The translations under genes and the position numbers were made by a program. Shown here one piece after another: positions 45,484 through 57,883 of a stretch of DNA of 64,000 bases (the stretch's first letter is position 1; each line of letters starts with the position of its first letter). The notes under the pieces were generated by a model, which was not told the origin of the DNA, ran no database searches, and saw nothing but the letters and a program-made list of their open reading frames with translations. This DNA is from Orobanche coerulescens (Eukaryota; Streptophyta; Magnoliopsida; Lamiales; Orobanchaceae): positions 7,177,001 through 7,241,000 of the forward strand of contig CM065804.1 of NCBI GenBank assembly GCA_033398695.1, read 5' to 3'.

Positions 45484-45886
45484 AATAAGGACATTTAGGG
45501 GAAAGGTTGGTTGTCCGGTAGGACGCCTACTCCCAAGACAGTCCTTTGATAGAGGTCTTGGGTTCTAACTCCACCAAAGAGGTGAAAGAGAGTGCTTTAT
45601 CTTACCACTAATCAATGTTTAATCTCGCGTCAAGCAGCAGTGTGAGAGTATTTCCTTATTGGGAACTTGGAGGCCGACTAATCGCCATTGTTCTTCCGTA
45701 ATCTGTCTTTGGAACTTGGCGTTGTTAATCGATTAAGGGTTTCTCGCGCGCAGTGCATGCAGTGTACGAAGCCTGACCGCTTGAGCCTACTCGCGATTTA
45801 CTTCTCTCAGGATTAGGAGTGGGTTCATTGAGGAACTAAGATTAATCCGACTAAACTGAGATGTTATCAAAAAAAATAAGAACATT
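45484..45886 (+). mobile_element. tRNA-derived SINE
   Basis: Body 45496-45874. Near the start, TTGGGTTCTAACTCCACC matches an RNA polymerase III box B, and GGTTGTCCGG a weak box A. The end is a short A run. AATAAGGACATT (45484-45495) and AATAAGAACATT (45875-45886) flank it as an 11/12 target duplication. Several SINE families in plants have this build; the family name is not certain. Confidence 0.72.
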
Positions 45887-46535
45887 GTAATAACTATGGT
45901 AATATGTTTATTAATAAAGTTGTCTTTTGCATTGAAGTAAGTTTTTCTTGGCAGTATCTTGGGCTTTTCCACCGGCAACGAAAATTTGATCGCGATATTA
46001 AAATTATATAATTACATATATTTATCAATTTTAATTTGTATATTTTGCTATTATGGTTAAATTGTGCGGATTGAAATCAACAAATATAAAAAAATATGCA
46101 ATTTTAGTATCCGCCTAATACAAGACCAAGTTTTCCTGACTTGCGATAAAAATATACATTTTAATTATACTAATATAATTATGATTTAGTATTACCAGAA
46201 TCGCATAATTCAACCATAACAAGAAGAATATACAAATTAAAATCAACAAATATGAACAAATATATAATTTTAATAATAGCCTAACACTAGATCAAGTTTT
46301 CCTGGTCTGACGGTAGAAAAACGAGTAACGATTATTTGGGATACACAAATATAAAAAGACCCGTTTTAAATATATATTAGATTTATTTCAGAATTTTCTT
46401 ACCTAAATCATCTTCTCTCATAAATTAGTTTTCCATTGCTACTTCGTCATATCCATTCATTTTCTCGAATATTATATCACATGACTTGTCCTAACACCTT
46501 ACTACCTACTCACCTTCATATATACATATACACTT

Positions 46536-46537
<2 letters not shown>
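45887..46537. other. AT-rich spacer
   Basis: Two diverged copies of a ~150 bp stretch (about 46010-46150 and 46180-46330, partly inverted: AATTTGTATATT / AATATACAAATT, and shared GACCAAGTTTTCCTG) suggest a small decayed element. No gene. Confidence 0.45.

Positions 46538-46585
<48 letters not shown>
46538..46585. repeat. (AT)n microsatellite, left of an inserted element
   Basis: Pure AT dinucleotides over ~47 bp. Confidence 0.9.
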
Positions 46586-46587
<2 letters not shown>

Positions 46588-47624
46588 TGGGTTATGGAGT
46601 GAAATGGTATAAGTGTAAGAAATAGGAATGATTGTGAGACATAAATCATTGGAGATTAAAGACCCAGATTTCGTTCTTGTGCTAACACTAAAACTAGGAG
46701 TCTAACGAATTTAATTATCGCAGACTAATGTTATTTGATTAATTTATCTTATGGGAAGTTACTAAAATCATGGGAAGTTCCTATATTCATGGGATTTCAT
46801 ATTTTAGGTTAATATCTATTTTTTATGGGATTTATATTTTTTAGTCGTTCAAATATTTTATATTTTTGGTATATTTATTTTTATTTTTTAAAAACTAACA
46901 TTATCTTTTTTTCTATTTGATTTTTATTTTTAAAAATCGGAATTGTTGTGCTAACCATTTGTTTTGTGTGTCTGCAAATTGGAAAACAGTGCGTTACGGT
47001 TATATTCCAATTATTTGATTTTTTTTGTTATGCTTTATTGTGTACAATACAGTCAATTTTGATACAATGTGTTGTGCTTTATTTTTTGGAAGATAAATAA
47101 TCATACTCATTTTCAAGTATAGGTACAAAATGATTTTCGCGTCATTTACTAAAAAAATACAATAAATACAATAAGACTCCATTTGTAAATCCCATAAATC
47201 GCATGCAAAGATTACATATCATATATGCTAGTATTACCTATTAAATGTGCTAATACAAATAACATTTTAATGCTAAACTCTACTATTAAAACATTAACGA
47301 AATAAAATGTATTAACAATGCAAAATTTCTGATTTAAGTGCTAACTATCACACAAATGACATCACAATAATTATCAAAACAATATTATCAAAGGTGCTAA
47401 AATTTGGGAAGAGATAAGAAGTGGGATATGAAATCCCATAATTGTAGGAAATACCAAACATAAAATCTGTATAATTATAAAAATATCCTCAAAATATTCC
47501 GCGTAGCACACTTAGCTTAACTGCTTTAGCACAACGTGCACAAATCGCAAACCATTAATCACCAAAGATCGGGCCCGTAATCATTCTTATTTCTTACTAA
47601 AAAGCCTTTCCTACTCGAACCTAT

Positions 47625-47627
<3 letters not shown>
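46586..47627. mobile_element. Non-autonomous element inserted in (AT)n, with inverted ends
   Basis: Left end GGTGGGTTATGGAGTGAAAT and right end (reversed) GGGATAGGTTCGAGTAGGAA are related, and the match continues with GTAAGAAATAGGAATGATTG against GTAAGAAATAAGAATGATTA. (AT)n lies on both sides, as expected for an element that targets TA repeats. About 1.04 kb, AT-rich, without coding. Confidence 0.6.

Positions 47628-47628
<1 letters not shown>

Positions 47629-47667
<39 letters not shown>
47629..47667. repeat. (AT)n microsatellite, right of the inserted element
   Basis: Pure AT dinucleotides; continuation of the target tract at 46538-46585. Confidence 0.88.
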
Positions 47668-47671
<4 letters not shown>

Positions 47672-47734
47672 TATTATCGGTAAATGCTAGTTGTTAGTAG
47701 TTAGTTCATCAAACACCATACACTCGTAGAATTC

Positions 47735-47842
47735 ATAACCAAGCCTCCTTATAACTCTATTTTTAATTCGTTCTCAAAGGAAATCCCGGATCTTCCACTA
47801 AGGGAGGAACCCGATGGCCAATGAGCTAAGCCCCCTCGTTAT
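47735..47842 (-). mobile_element. Possible tRNA-like SINE head
   Basis: On the minus strand GGGGGCTTAGCTCATTGGCC has a good box A (TAGCTCATTGG), followed ~40 bp later by AGATCCGGGATTTCC, a weak box B. No clear tail or duplication, and not a functional tRNA. Confidence 0.35.
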
Positions 47843-48394
47843 TTATATATGTTTGTCATATTTATATTACATTCAAAACCATATATGTATCACATAACTC
47901 TAAATATAGCAAGAGGGACATCTTGCTAAGTGTTCTTAGAGTGCGGGGTAATATTCACCGGTATATGAAACTAACCTTCTTATCATTATTTAGAGATAAA
48001 AATTGATACTGCATATTTTAAAAAAAATAATTAAATCTAGAATATAAAGGATAATTTTTTTTTATTGTTGTTCACTCATGAAAACACCAGTATACTCACC
48101 TCTTCCTCTCTATGTTGAATTTAGATATAAATATCAAATATTCAACAACAAATAAACTTCCAAATTTTTTTTAGAAAAATTAAATTAAATTAAAGAGATA
48201 ACTAATATCTATATCTTTTTGTTCTTCGGTGACCTCCGACAGGTCGCCGAAGACCGACCTTTTTCTTTGTTTCACGGTTGATTGTCAGATTATTTTCCGA
48301 CGGGTCGCAGGAGCTCCGCGATAGGTCGTTTTTTTTTTGTTGACTGCCAGACTGTTCTCCGACGGATTGAAGACTGCCGATCGGCGGAGCATGT
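47843..48394. other. Spacer with a short duplicated GC-rich segment
   Basis: At 48226-48390 a ~65-75 bp unit with AxxGGTCG, a T run, TTGACTGxCAGA and TTCTCCGACGG occurs twice. It abuts the left LTR of E4 but is not part of it as far as I can see. Confidence 0.45.
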
Positions 48395-50129
48395 TGTGAT
48401 ATCCGTATTTTTTATTTTCATACCTTTTCAATTTTAGCGACTTGCTTGTACTTGTCGTTTTCATGACATTTTTATCTTACATGTTTCGTGATTCGAACGA
48501 GTGTTGTGGTTATTCCGTAATATTTCGTGAATGCGTTATTTTCTTCATTTTATTGAAATTGTGGTGGTTGGAGTCTGGTCCAGGCGCTTGATTAGTGATT
48601 GAGTTCGTATTTTGAGACTCTACGTAAGCGTTTCATCGCGTGCTAGTTTTCTTCGCGAGTGCGGTCAAACGAGTTAGCAAGGTATTATATAAATTAGCGA
48701 CTGAATGTCGGATCAGTCAGGTGCGCACGCACATGAGTAGGTGCTCCTGTGTGATACAAGAGGACTTGGGCAAAGAGCGACATACGACCGCGCACACGGA
48801 TAGAAATACGAGCATTTTGGCCGTGCATCCGTGATTGTTGGGAGTGTTGATCTTGCACTTGAGTGATGCACGAGCAATTGGTCGTGCGTGTCTGGTCGTG
48901 CACCTCTACGGGTCTATAAGCTGGACAGACGAGTTCCATTATATTGTTTTCATCTTCTTCCCTTCCTTCGCGATTTGGGCGATTTGAGCACGAAAATCAT
49001 AGGATAAATTATCATATAACTTCACCCTTGAGTTCCTAACTTGGATTAATCATCCTTCCATCCCTTTTTCTCCTTCGAATAGACATAATTTCCGTAGAAC
49101 CCCAGTTTTTAAAAAATTGAGGTTTTTGTGTAGTTTTGTCCTCTTAGTCCGATTTAACCTAGATTGTTAGTATAATATTGATGGTGTAAAGACCCTTTAT
49201 CATATTCCTTGTGATGTTATGCTATAGTTGTTGTTATTCCTTCAACTGATCGATTTGGATCAATTTATGCCTCCATATTGTTTAGTGCAAGATCTAGACA
49301 GGGGTATCAGGTGTTTCTTGTTGATTCTACCATATACTTCTCGATTTAGTATTGATATATGCATAGGGTCGAGTTATTTGTGAAGAACTCGCACCGAAAC
49401 CCTTTTTGTCCATTATTTTCGTCGTAATATATCCGTTAAGGCAAATACATTTTATAATTTTATTTTATGTGTTTCTATGATGGAAATGTGATATTTTTAT
49501 GTGCTGTGAGATGTCCACTCGAAAAAAATACGACGGGACTTCTGGGGAGCGGTACTTTAGAGACCTGGCTAAGCGGCCTTGTCACGAGGATTATCTTCGA
49601 GATTTTTTATTGATGTATGAATGTGAATATTCCCGAATATTTTGAAAAATATTTTGATTTATGGAAAATAGATTTTCGAAATACTTGTAATTTAACGTAT
49701 TGTGATATTTTATTTGTACTAGCAAATTCCAATTGTTACCCCTTGAATGGGGAAAATATCTTTTACGCATTTCAGGTGATCATCCGTTTGAGGATCCAAT
49801 ACGAGGTGCACATGGAACTGACGGGTAAATATGATGGTAAAAAGCTCAAGTTGGTCTTCATGGTGTCTTGACATTTTATTTATTAGAAATTAAGGATTTG
49901 GGTTATTTTGCATTATTATATTGGAAGTCCCCTGCATGGATTTATGGAGTATTTTTAATATGCCTTGAGTTTGTCAATTCAAATATTCTGACTGAGGCCA
50001 GGCCTATCGTTCAGTTTATATATTGCATTAGTGGTGTTTCTGTTTATTGAGTATGTCTGATATCAGCCTGGTAGATCTTGTGATGGGTTCTACGACTTGT
50101 GACAACTCGGCTTGAGCTTGAGTGTTACA
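48395..50129 (+). repeat. 5' LTR of a truncated Ty3/gypsy element (E4)
   Basis: Starts TGTGATATCCG, close to the E1 LTR start TGTAATATCC, and ends TTGAGTGTTACA. 1735 bp. Followed at once by a primer-site-like sequence, which fixes the orientation as plus. Confidence 0.72.
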
Positions 50130-50132
50130 TTT

Positions 50133-50145
50133 ACGGTATCATAGC
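50133..50145 (+). promoter_or_regulatory. Degenerate primer binding site of E4
   Basis: ACGGTATCATAGC, two bases away from the TGGTATCAGAGC consensus, 3 bases after the LTR. Confidence 0.7.
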
Positions 50146-50378
50146 TTATGTTGTAAGTATCTAGGTTGTTGGTTGTTGGGTCTGTCGAGTCATAAAAGTG
50201 ATGTAGTCTGTTTGAGCTTAACACCATGTGCTGCCGTCGGATCGTGCGACCTGTAGTTGTAAGACTTCTTGAACCATTATAATTTTGTATATTTTTTAGT
50301 TATATGTATTAACTCGATTCTCTTAGACCGTATAGTTGCGAATTGCCCTGATATTTCCAGCTCTTCTTATTCTTTAGT

Positions 50379-50826
50379 ATGTTGAGAGGTCGAGGTGGAT
50401 GTGGTCGCGCCAGATGTCGCAACGTGGTACCGCCAATGACTCAGATACACCTTCTCATTCCACAACCGCTTCGGCATCCGTACGATGGCGAACAACATCC
50501 CGTTAGATTCTGGTGGTCATTCGGACCCGTCTGTTAGCCGGAACGAGTCTGCTGGACCTAATGCTGATATAGGAATAGTTGTTATACTTCAACAAGTATC
50601 AGTTCAGTTGGTACAGTTGAACCAGGTTGGGCATTGTAACCAGCATGCAGATAAACATGTTGGTGCTAATAAGTGGCTCCAAGAAGTAATAAAGATGCAC
50701 CCTCTCCGCTTTACTACAGCCTCTAATACTCTAGGTTGGGAGAGTGGGTTATTTAAGCTTGGCAAGATATCCGATGTTATTGCATTCCCGAGGAGAAGAG
50801 GGTATCAATTGCACAGTGCCATATGA
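50379..50826 (+). pseudogene. E4 gag N-terminal remnant
   Basis: ATG at 50379 opens MLRGRGGCGRAR, comparable to the Arg-Gly head of E1 gag. After a frame change the sequence reads NADIGIVVILQQVSVQLVQL and LQEVIKMHPLRFTTASNTLG, matching the E1 stretch LLQNVIRMHPPQFGGATDPL. The similarity ends near 50770; the rest of the element and its second LTR are absent from this side. Confidence 0.75.
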
Positions 50827-50849
50827 TGATTTAATTAGTAAATCGTGAT

Positions 50850-51240
50850 AAATCAGTTAATTTAATTGATTTTTTATTATGGGCAAAAAAAATTCTTTTA
50901 AAAACTGTTCACAGAATTTAGTAAAAAAAGAACGCTATAATGATGCGGATTATTTAGTTAGGCCAGAAAATCGAAACAAATTAAAAGAGGAATAATTGCA
51001 ATGATATGGATTATTAATTAAGATCGAGATAAAAAAATTCTTCTAAAAATAACTCACATAACTTAATGAAAAATGAATGATAATGCGAATTTAATTAATT
51101 TTTTAATTATGCATGAATTTTTTTGAAAAGTAATTCACATAATTTAGTAAAAAAGGAATGATGACGATGTAGATTATTTATTAATGGTGATAATTGAGTG
51201 GATTATTTAATTATGACTGAAAAAGAAAAAAATAAATTAA
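50850..51240. repeat. Degenerate AT-rich tandem repeat, about three units
   Basis: Units of ~110-125 bp share AATTCTTxTAAAAA, TCACATAATTTAGTxAAAAA and GATTATTTAxTTA. No coding. Confidence 0.6.
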
Positions 51241-51294
51241 GAAGAAATGATGATTCGGACAACTTTAAAAACTCCGATGAGAGTTGAAATTTTT

Positions 51295-51298
51295 TGTC

Positions 51299-51344
<46 letters not shown>
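51295..51344. repeat. (CT)n-(AT)n microsatellite
   Basis: A CT run followed directly by an AT run that ends at the first LTR of the tandem element. Confidence 0.9.
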
Positions 51345-51348
<4 letters not shown>

Positions 51349-51567
51349 TGAGGAGAAAGGAAAAGACAACAAATCAATTCATTCATAACACTGATTGAGG
51401 GGCCTTTATATAGGCATTACAATGAGAGTCCTTCCATACATAGGATTCCTAGATAAGGTAAGACATCTAATAGGATCCTACTACCTCTGAGAAGGATCTG
51501 TAACCTTCCATCTATGTATCTACAATCGGTATTAGGTAAGACACATCACGAATAATAATCCCTAACA
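51345..51567 (-). repeat. LTR A of the tandem array
   Basis: 223 bp, plus strand TGTTTGAGGAG...CCCTAACA. It carries a TATA-like CTATATAA on the minus strand (51406-51413). It is the most diverged of the three copies, with several lost bases near its inner end, and the purine tract beside it is degenerate. Confidence 0.8.
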
Positions 51568-54500
51568 CTCCGTGTCGAGCACTAATACAACAATGGTGCG
51601 AAGATGTTGCTTTCAGAAAACCTATTCCAAGCCAAAACAAAACCCCATGGGAAAAATAAAGGCGATGAGGAAAAGATTGCAACGCACCAACATAACATGT
51701 CATGTATACTCCTTGATGTATACATAACGACTCACCCCGATGAGTACCTCAAATCATAGAGTCGATGCCAAGTTGCCCTCACAACTATACCAAGGAAAAA
51801 CCCGGTGGGAAAAATACCTCTTGGTCTAAGTCAATGTAAGACAACGCATCATTGTCTGGATGTTCTCATAGGTCGCCTCGTTAAAAACCTTACCAAGTGA
51901 AAACCCAATGAAAAACAAACCTTGGTCTAAGGACAAAAAGAGCGCGACACATCCAAAGTGCAGAGTCACTAAAGACTTAACAAGTTTTCCAAAGTCTTGA
52001 CCTCTATGCACCAAATCAGTCATAACTTCTTCGATTCAATAGGTATCAACGAGACTGTAAGAACTTATGAAAACTAGACACCCATAGCTTTTCATTCACA
52101 TACAGTACGTAACCTAGATCGACCTGAGCAGATCACAAAGCTCTATCGAAGTTGACTCAGCAAATTACCGGACACATCCTGTCCTACTTTGCAACAATAG
52201 TCATATGTCACTCAACATGATGAATGTGATCAAATGGTTGGTTTCCTTGGAAAGTAGACACAAACCTTTCCAATGGTACCAATTTCATCTTTTTCCATCA
52301 AGTGAGCTGCCCTGTAGGTCATATGGGAGATAGACCAACACATTCTGGGCAGATTCGGGTATCAATTTTCAAGTGTCCTTTTTATCGAGATAGAGCGAGC
52401 TTCAAGCTTCTTGTCAATCACAGACATTGCGTGAGCGCATCCTAGGCCATCATCACAGTGGATTTACCGGATTATTACGAATGAGTACATCGAGTCAAAA
52501 CATGAATACCGTACTTTTCTCTTAAGACTGCATCATCACTTAAGTGAGCCAAGTCTTATGATGACTTCGACTAATCATTGGGAATCATATAGGCATTACT
52601 TTATCGTCTCTTAGGGAAACCGTCCCTTAGATTGCCTTAAACCGATTGATGAATACGCATTATCAAGTGTCCCAAGATCCTTTCATTCTTAACTTTGGAT
52701 TTAGCGGAATCTCTTAGTCTCACAAGAGTACATCACTATAAACCCTTAGTTTTACACGCAAAAGCTTCATATCTCTTCCAAATCAAGTATATACTTAGTA
52801 TGCGTTCCCGACAATCACTTGTCGACGCGCTCCGTGGTCAGGAGCCACTTGATTTGAGTCTGATCCACCACGAGGTCCTTTAATCACTTAACTTAGTTCC
52901 CCACTAAGATAAGATTTAACCACAAGCTGCACGTCAGTTTTTGGGAAACTATCTAACTGAAAAGATAGTGGATGCTATAACATCCATTACGATAGCACAA
53001 CTAAGTTTCGTGTCATCGTAGTCGATTCCATGCTCATGAGAAACCTCGCGCCATGAGGTGAGTTTAACTCTTTCTCTCACTCGCTTTAACAAAGTATACG
53101 GATAGGTCTTATCTTTGGAGTGTCGGTACCACTTCAACAAAGGACTATCACTTTGTCCATACTGGAGTCACATATGTTTCCATTTTAGGCCAAGGCTACA
53201 ACGTTGTGGTGACGCACTTTGGCATGTGGACGATAAAGGTTTTCAGTGTTAACACAATCCAGTTAACAAAATGCATATTGTTACACTCGTAACTAAGCAT
53301 TTGAATGATGATAGGTATAGGTGAATATGACATGTTGACCTATGCTACATAGCCGTAGCTACTGGTCTTGAGAATCCAACAAAACCGCCACCATGCACCA
53401 CCGGGATCGAACATAAAGAAACGATTGAACCGATGATAGGCCGTTGGTTTTATCGAACCTCTAGTGCTTTCTTGAAGAGTTCACTCCCTTAACCATCCCC
53501 AAACACCTCAAAATTTCGTGAGCATGTATAAACGGGTGTTTAGGATTCCAAAACCATCAACCTTGTGGTCAAAAACCGATCGAAATGACATCGAACTAGT
53601 CGTTAGGACGGCTGGTGGTATGTGAAAACTTCATTTAAGTGGTTCACCTCCTTCCAAGTCTCCAAATGGCACCAAAATTTGTGAGAAGGTAGCCTTGGAT
53701 GTTAGGAAGTACTCGTTAAAATTTCACTTTAAGACTTGGTCTAAAAAGTGGGTGAACCGACCTTTACAATGACTGGTCCGCAAGTTGGACAACCATAACT
53801 CAGGTTTCATCAACTTATCAATCATTGTCAAAGGAACAACATAACATATAAATGTTATTACTTGAGTACGACCATTTGTGAACACCATCATAGCATCATA
53901 AGCCACCCAGGCTAATACTTATGATCATGTATGTATAAGGACTCGGTGAAAAGGGAGGACTCGGCACCATGCTTATGCGAGTCGCTACATTATTCTCTTT
54001 AGCATAGGAGGGTGTCGTCTCCTAATCGTGCCAAAGAATAGGCTTAAATAAATGAACATGGCTAAGAAGAATCATCGGGGGGGTCTTTGGCGTCACACAT
54101 GCTTATGAAAGCAAGACGCGGATGACATAAATATCATCATCGGTCATGAGCCCTGCTCACGACTCCACCAATGTACTTTGGTGTCTTTGATCCAACTAAT
54201 TTCTTTGTTCAATGATGTCCATGACAATACCGTGGTATATGGATCATCAAACTGTCCAAATTCCGGACTATTAAAGCCTAAATGTGTCAATGTCCCAATA
54301 CATCTTCTGGTTACAAAAACCGATGCAAGCCGGACCATATTGACTCATGAATATTCTTCCTTTTCACATATCCAATACAAGTGATGCATAAGATTTTATT
54401 TCTCACAAATCACAATGAGATGCTATGAGTGATACACTTTGGCATATATATCATCGAGTCATAACATAGTTCAATTGTTCTGTAACATATGTGACTAGAA

Positions 54501-57500
54501 AACGCCATTCGGCATTCAACAACTTGAGCATCATACCGCTCATTGATTGTGATGACCTACTCATCATAGTCACAATGGATTTATAAACCGAAATCCAAAA
54601 TATCATGTTCCTTGAAAATAGCTTAATACGCACTCAATTTCGCTTGCAAAATTTTACAATCATGAGCATAGCGAATACTCTAACAACATAGAGATTTTAT
54701 GCTTGATATGATGAAAATGATCTATCATATTGAGTGCATAACATGGCAAGGTTATATGCCTAAGGGGAAAAATTACGACACAAGCATGGTGTAACACTAC
54801 CATGCACACGCTCGACCTTCTTATAAGGGTGCGTATTTTGGGCTTCCCCAAGGAAACTGTTTTTCAACATTTTAAAGATGATAGTTTAGCGTACAACGCA
54901 TACCAAAATCGCATCATCTATGGCAAATTCCGAAAGAGGTTGAAAAATATGTGTCGTAAGACCACTTGCAAATTCAAGATGGGAACCAAGTTGGTTGGGA
55001 CAAAAGTTAGCACAATCGCTGGAAATAAAATTCCGCGCAGCTTGACCTTTGTTCACTAAAACAGCGATAACTCCCTTGTTAGGAAGGCTATGGACGAACG
55101 GTCAGATGTTCTGGAAACTAGACTTCCTTATCTTTCTATCCATATATTGTGCACCACACGGATAATTAAACTCAGATCACAGTGCATATTTTAATTGGCT
55201 GTTTAGTTTTTCCCAAGTTTAGTGAGAAACCAAGGTTGAGACCATATCCAATGGCATAAGTGTTGATGCAAAAACATGGCAATGACAGCCATATGTGCGT
55301 TTAAACGCAGCAGGGTGTTCGATTTCTTATCTTCGACTAATGATCCTTTCGGTAACTCCAACTTGGTAGACTTGCAGAGAAAGTAGGAATGTCGGTACAG
55401 CTAAGGATGTTTAAAAACCACTGATTCCGTTTGAACTTTCAAAACATAAACAAATACCAAGGAGGATGCGCCTAGTCATGATCAAAAGTGCAGAAAAAAT
55501 CCACCAAAGTGCATCAATCAACCAAGTATTTTAATTCTCAATTTGCAAGTATACGTCATAATAGCCATGTTATATAGATACAACGCGGTGCATCATAATT
55601 AAGCATTTTGAACCATGAGACATAATGAATATACCATAACCAACCTGTCTTGATCATCCAATAAGATCGAGTAAACATAGTCAAATATATAAGGCACATG
55701 CCTTTACAAATACTCGGAAAAGTATTCGGACCTATAGTCATACGAACTATAATCGAGGTCAACGAATTCATGTATTTACCGCAATATGTCATTGCCTTAC
55801 ATGTTGAAACTCATGAGAATTACTCGTACATTCTTTCATATATCATGTTGCAAGGAGACGATACATGTCTACACCCACATGCAATATTTTATTTTAATAA
55901 GATGAAAGATGGAGTTTTCCAAGTATGGGATTGGGTCAAGACCAAGTGGTGGTCGCTCAATTCAACGTGACAATTCCGTCACAAATCGATTTTAACCACG
56001 ACATATCCGTCGCAATCGATGTTTGTCCCATTTGTATGTCACAAATCCGTGACTAATCATGAACGAGTCATAACTTTACCGTTACCGACAATGTTCATTT
56101 TTTTTTTCAATTGTTGGTTTAAAATCGACAAAACGGCGACATCAAATCGCACCCAAAACGTGGTGTATGCAACAACCAGAAATATCGACTTTCAACAATT
56201 ATCCGTGACTCCCCCAGGACCGTCACACAGTTTACTTCGACATCCCAGAGTGATACCACCTCTCATTGTCTCATCCACCGCAAAGTAGCGTGGGAGATAA
56301 AGAACCCAAATACCCAATTCCCCAAAAAGAAAATTTCCCAAAAGAGAGGAATTGAAAAACGAGAACTTTAATAAAGTCTTACGGGTACTTGGTTCCTATA
56401 TATGCTTTGATCCTTGAACGGGATAAATATGGCTTTTTCTCCATATTTTGCACATCATCATGAGCAACATATTTTCCTATATACACGTAAAACATAAACA
56501 TGTAAGATTCATAAACATACAAGTTAATGATAAATGAATCATGAATTAGGAAAATAGAGAGTTGAGAAACGCCCGGATAAGGCTACTGGGCTCGATAATT
56601 CATCCGAAAAAGGACTCGAGCGCGGCGATGCAGCAGCTCGGTATTGGATGAGGTCGGATCTCCAAATTTCTTCGTAAAAATCTGCTTCTGTTCGGCAGTA
56701 GATTCAGTAACCAATATTACACAGAATCCGATCTCCACCGTTGAATATACAGATATTTGTGTTGGAAAGTTGCTGCCAAAATTTCACACCGATCCGACCG
56801 TTAACGAATCGAAAAACATGATTTTAGTACGACTGCGCTGTGCAGAAAATTTACGCGCGGAAATTCTCGTCTCTCGATTTTTTTTTCGATTTGATAGGTT
56901 TTGTCTCGATTGCACTAGGTTTTCAAACAGTAAATATCCGTGCATAAAACCATAGGAAAATCTGGCGGTGCTTCGATCAGATCGGGTCGCAGCTTTAGGC
57001 AACAGTCCGCTGGGCGAAAACGATCTGAAAACGGGTCAGTAACCGGGTCGGGTCAACAATCGAATCGGGTTTGGCCTTCCGGGTCTGGGTCGCGGACCGA
57101 GTAGACTGGACGAGCGGTCCAAAATCTTAACAATAATTAAACTGGGTTGGACGTGAACGGGCCATGACTCCAGGTCCAGTCTGCAACGGGAAGGGAACTA
57201 TTCCAACTCTTTCTTAGCTCCTAAGCCTCCCTTCTGTTGATCGCCTTGACCCTGCTCCCCAAGTATGGTGACAAGAATCCAACACCAGTAAAAGGCGCTC
57301 ATCATGCTGTGGGCACGAGCCTACTGGCAGAACAAAACAAATTAAGGCTTCATGAACCCATGAATAAAGGAATTCGGGTGGTGGATTTGCAGAGCTGTGA
57401 GAGGTATGGCGGAGGTTCGGTGATGGCAGTTGGCCCTAGGAAGATGAGCTAGCCGGGATCTGGGGAAGACTACCGGTGTAGATCTGGTCCAGGATGGGGT

Positions 57501-57649
57501 GCCGTCTGGAAAGAGGACTTGAACTCGCGGGGAAGACGACGGCGGGAGCGGGTTTTAGGGTTTCAGATTTTTTTTTTTTTTTTTTCGGAATTTCTGAATT
57601 TCGGGTATTTTTTTTTTCTTGGTCAGTTGGGGGCTACGTGCTGATAACG
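51568..57649 (-). other. Internal region 1 of the tandem array, no coding
   Basis: The open frames (up to ~100 codons) show no domain and are as similar between copies as the non-coding parts. Near the purine-tract side (51870-51925) it holds CCTCGTTAAAAACCTTACCA and ACCCAATG(GG)AAAAAC, whose reverse, GGTTTTTAACGAGG, is a motif I know from 3' regions of plant Ty1/copia-like elements. The primer-site side has a T run of ~21 bases at 57566-57586 and a GC-rich leader (57400-57560). Confidence 0.7.
57634..57649 (-). promoter_or_regulatory. Primer-site-like sequence of the tandem element
   Basis: CGTTATCAGCACGTAG on the minus strand follows the LTR end (CTCAAACA). TTATCAGCACG is common at this place in plant copia-like elements; the tRNA cannot be named from here. 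The same sequence is at 63938-63953. Confidence 0.6.
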
Positions 57650-57875
57650 TGTTTGAGGAGAAAGCAAAAGACAACAAATCAATTCATTGATAACACTGAT
57701 TGAGGGGCCTTTATATAGGCATTACAATGAGAGTCCTTCCAAACATAGGATTCCTAGATAAGGTAAGACATCTAATAGGATCCTACTACCTCTAGAAGGA
57801 TCTAGAACCTTCCATCTATGTATCTACAATCAGTATTAGGTAAGACACATCACGGGAATAATAATCCCCGGAACA
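57650..57875 (-). repeat. LTR B of the tandem array (shared)
   Basis: 226 bp, plus strand TGTTTGAGGAG...CCCCGGAACA. It serves as 5' LTR of unit 1 and 3' LTR of unit 2. TATA-like CTATATAA on the minus strand at 57711-57718. Confidence 0.85.
57711..57718 (-). promoter_or_regulatory. TATA-like box in LTR B
   Basis: CTATATAA followed by AGGCCCCTCA on the minus strand, ~155 bp into the LTR; it would start minus-strand transcription. Confidence 0.6.
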
Positions 57876-57883
57876 CTCCCCCT
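57876..57883 (-). promoter_or_regulatory. Polypurine tract of unit 2
   Basis: AGGGGGAG on the minus strand directly before the LTR start TGTTCCGGGG. Confidence 0.78.

Noticed and set aside
47735..47842. Functional tRNA gene on the minus strand
   Set aside because: Only box A is good; box B and stem pairing are poor, so at most a SINE head.
55698..55970. 90-codon frame repeated at 62033-62305 as a conserved gene
   Set aside because: It is the same peptide because the 6.3 kb units are duplicates; non-coding parts are just as similar. No domain.
56644..56955. 103-codon frame repeated at 62969-63280
   Set aside because: Same reason; internal region of the tandem LTR element, no known domain and no sign of selection.
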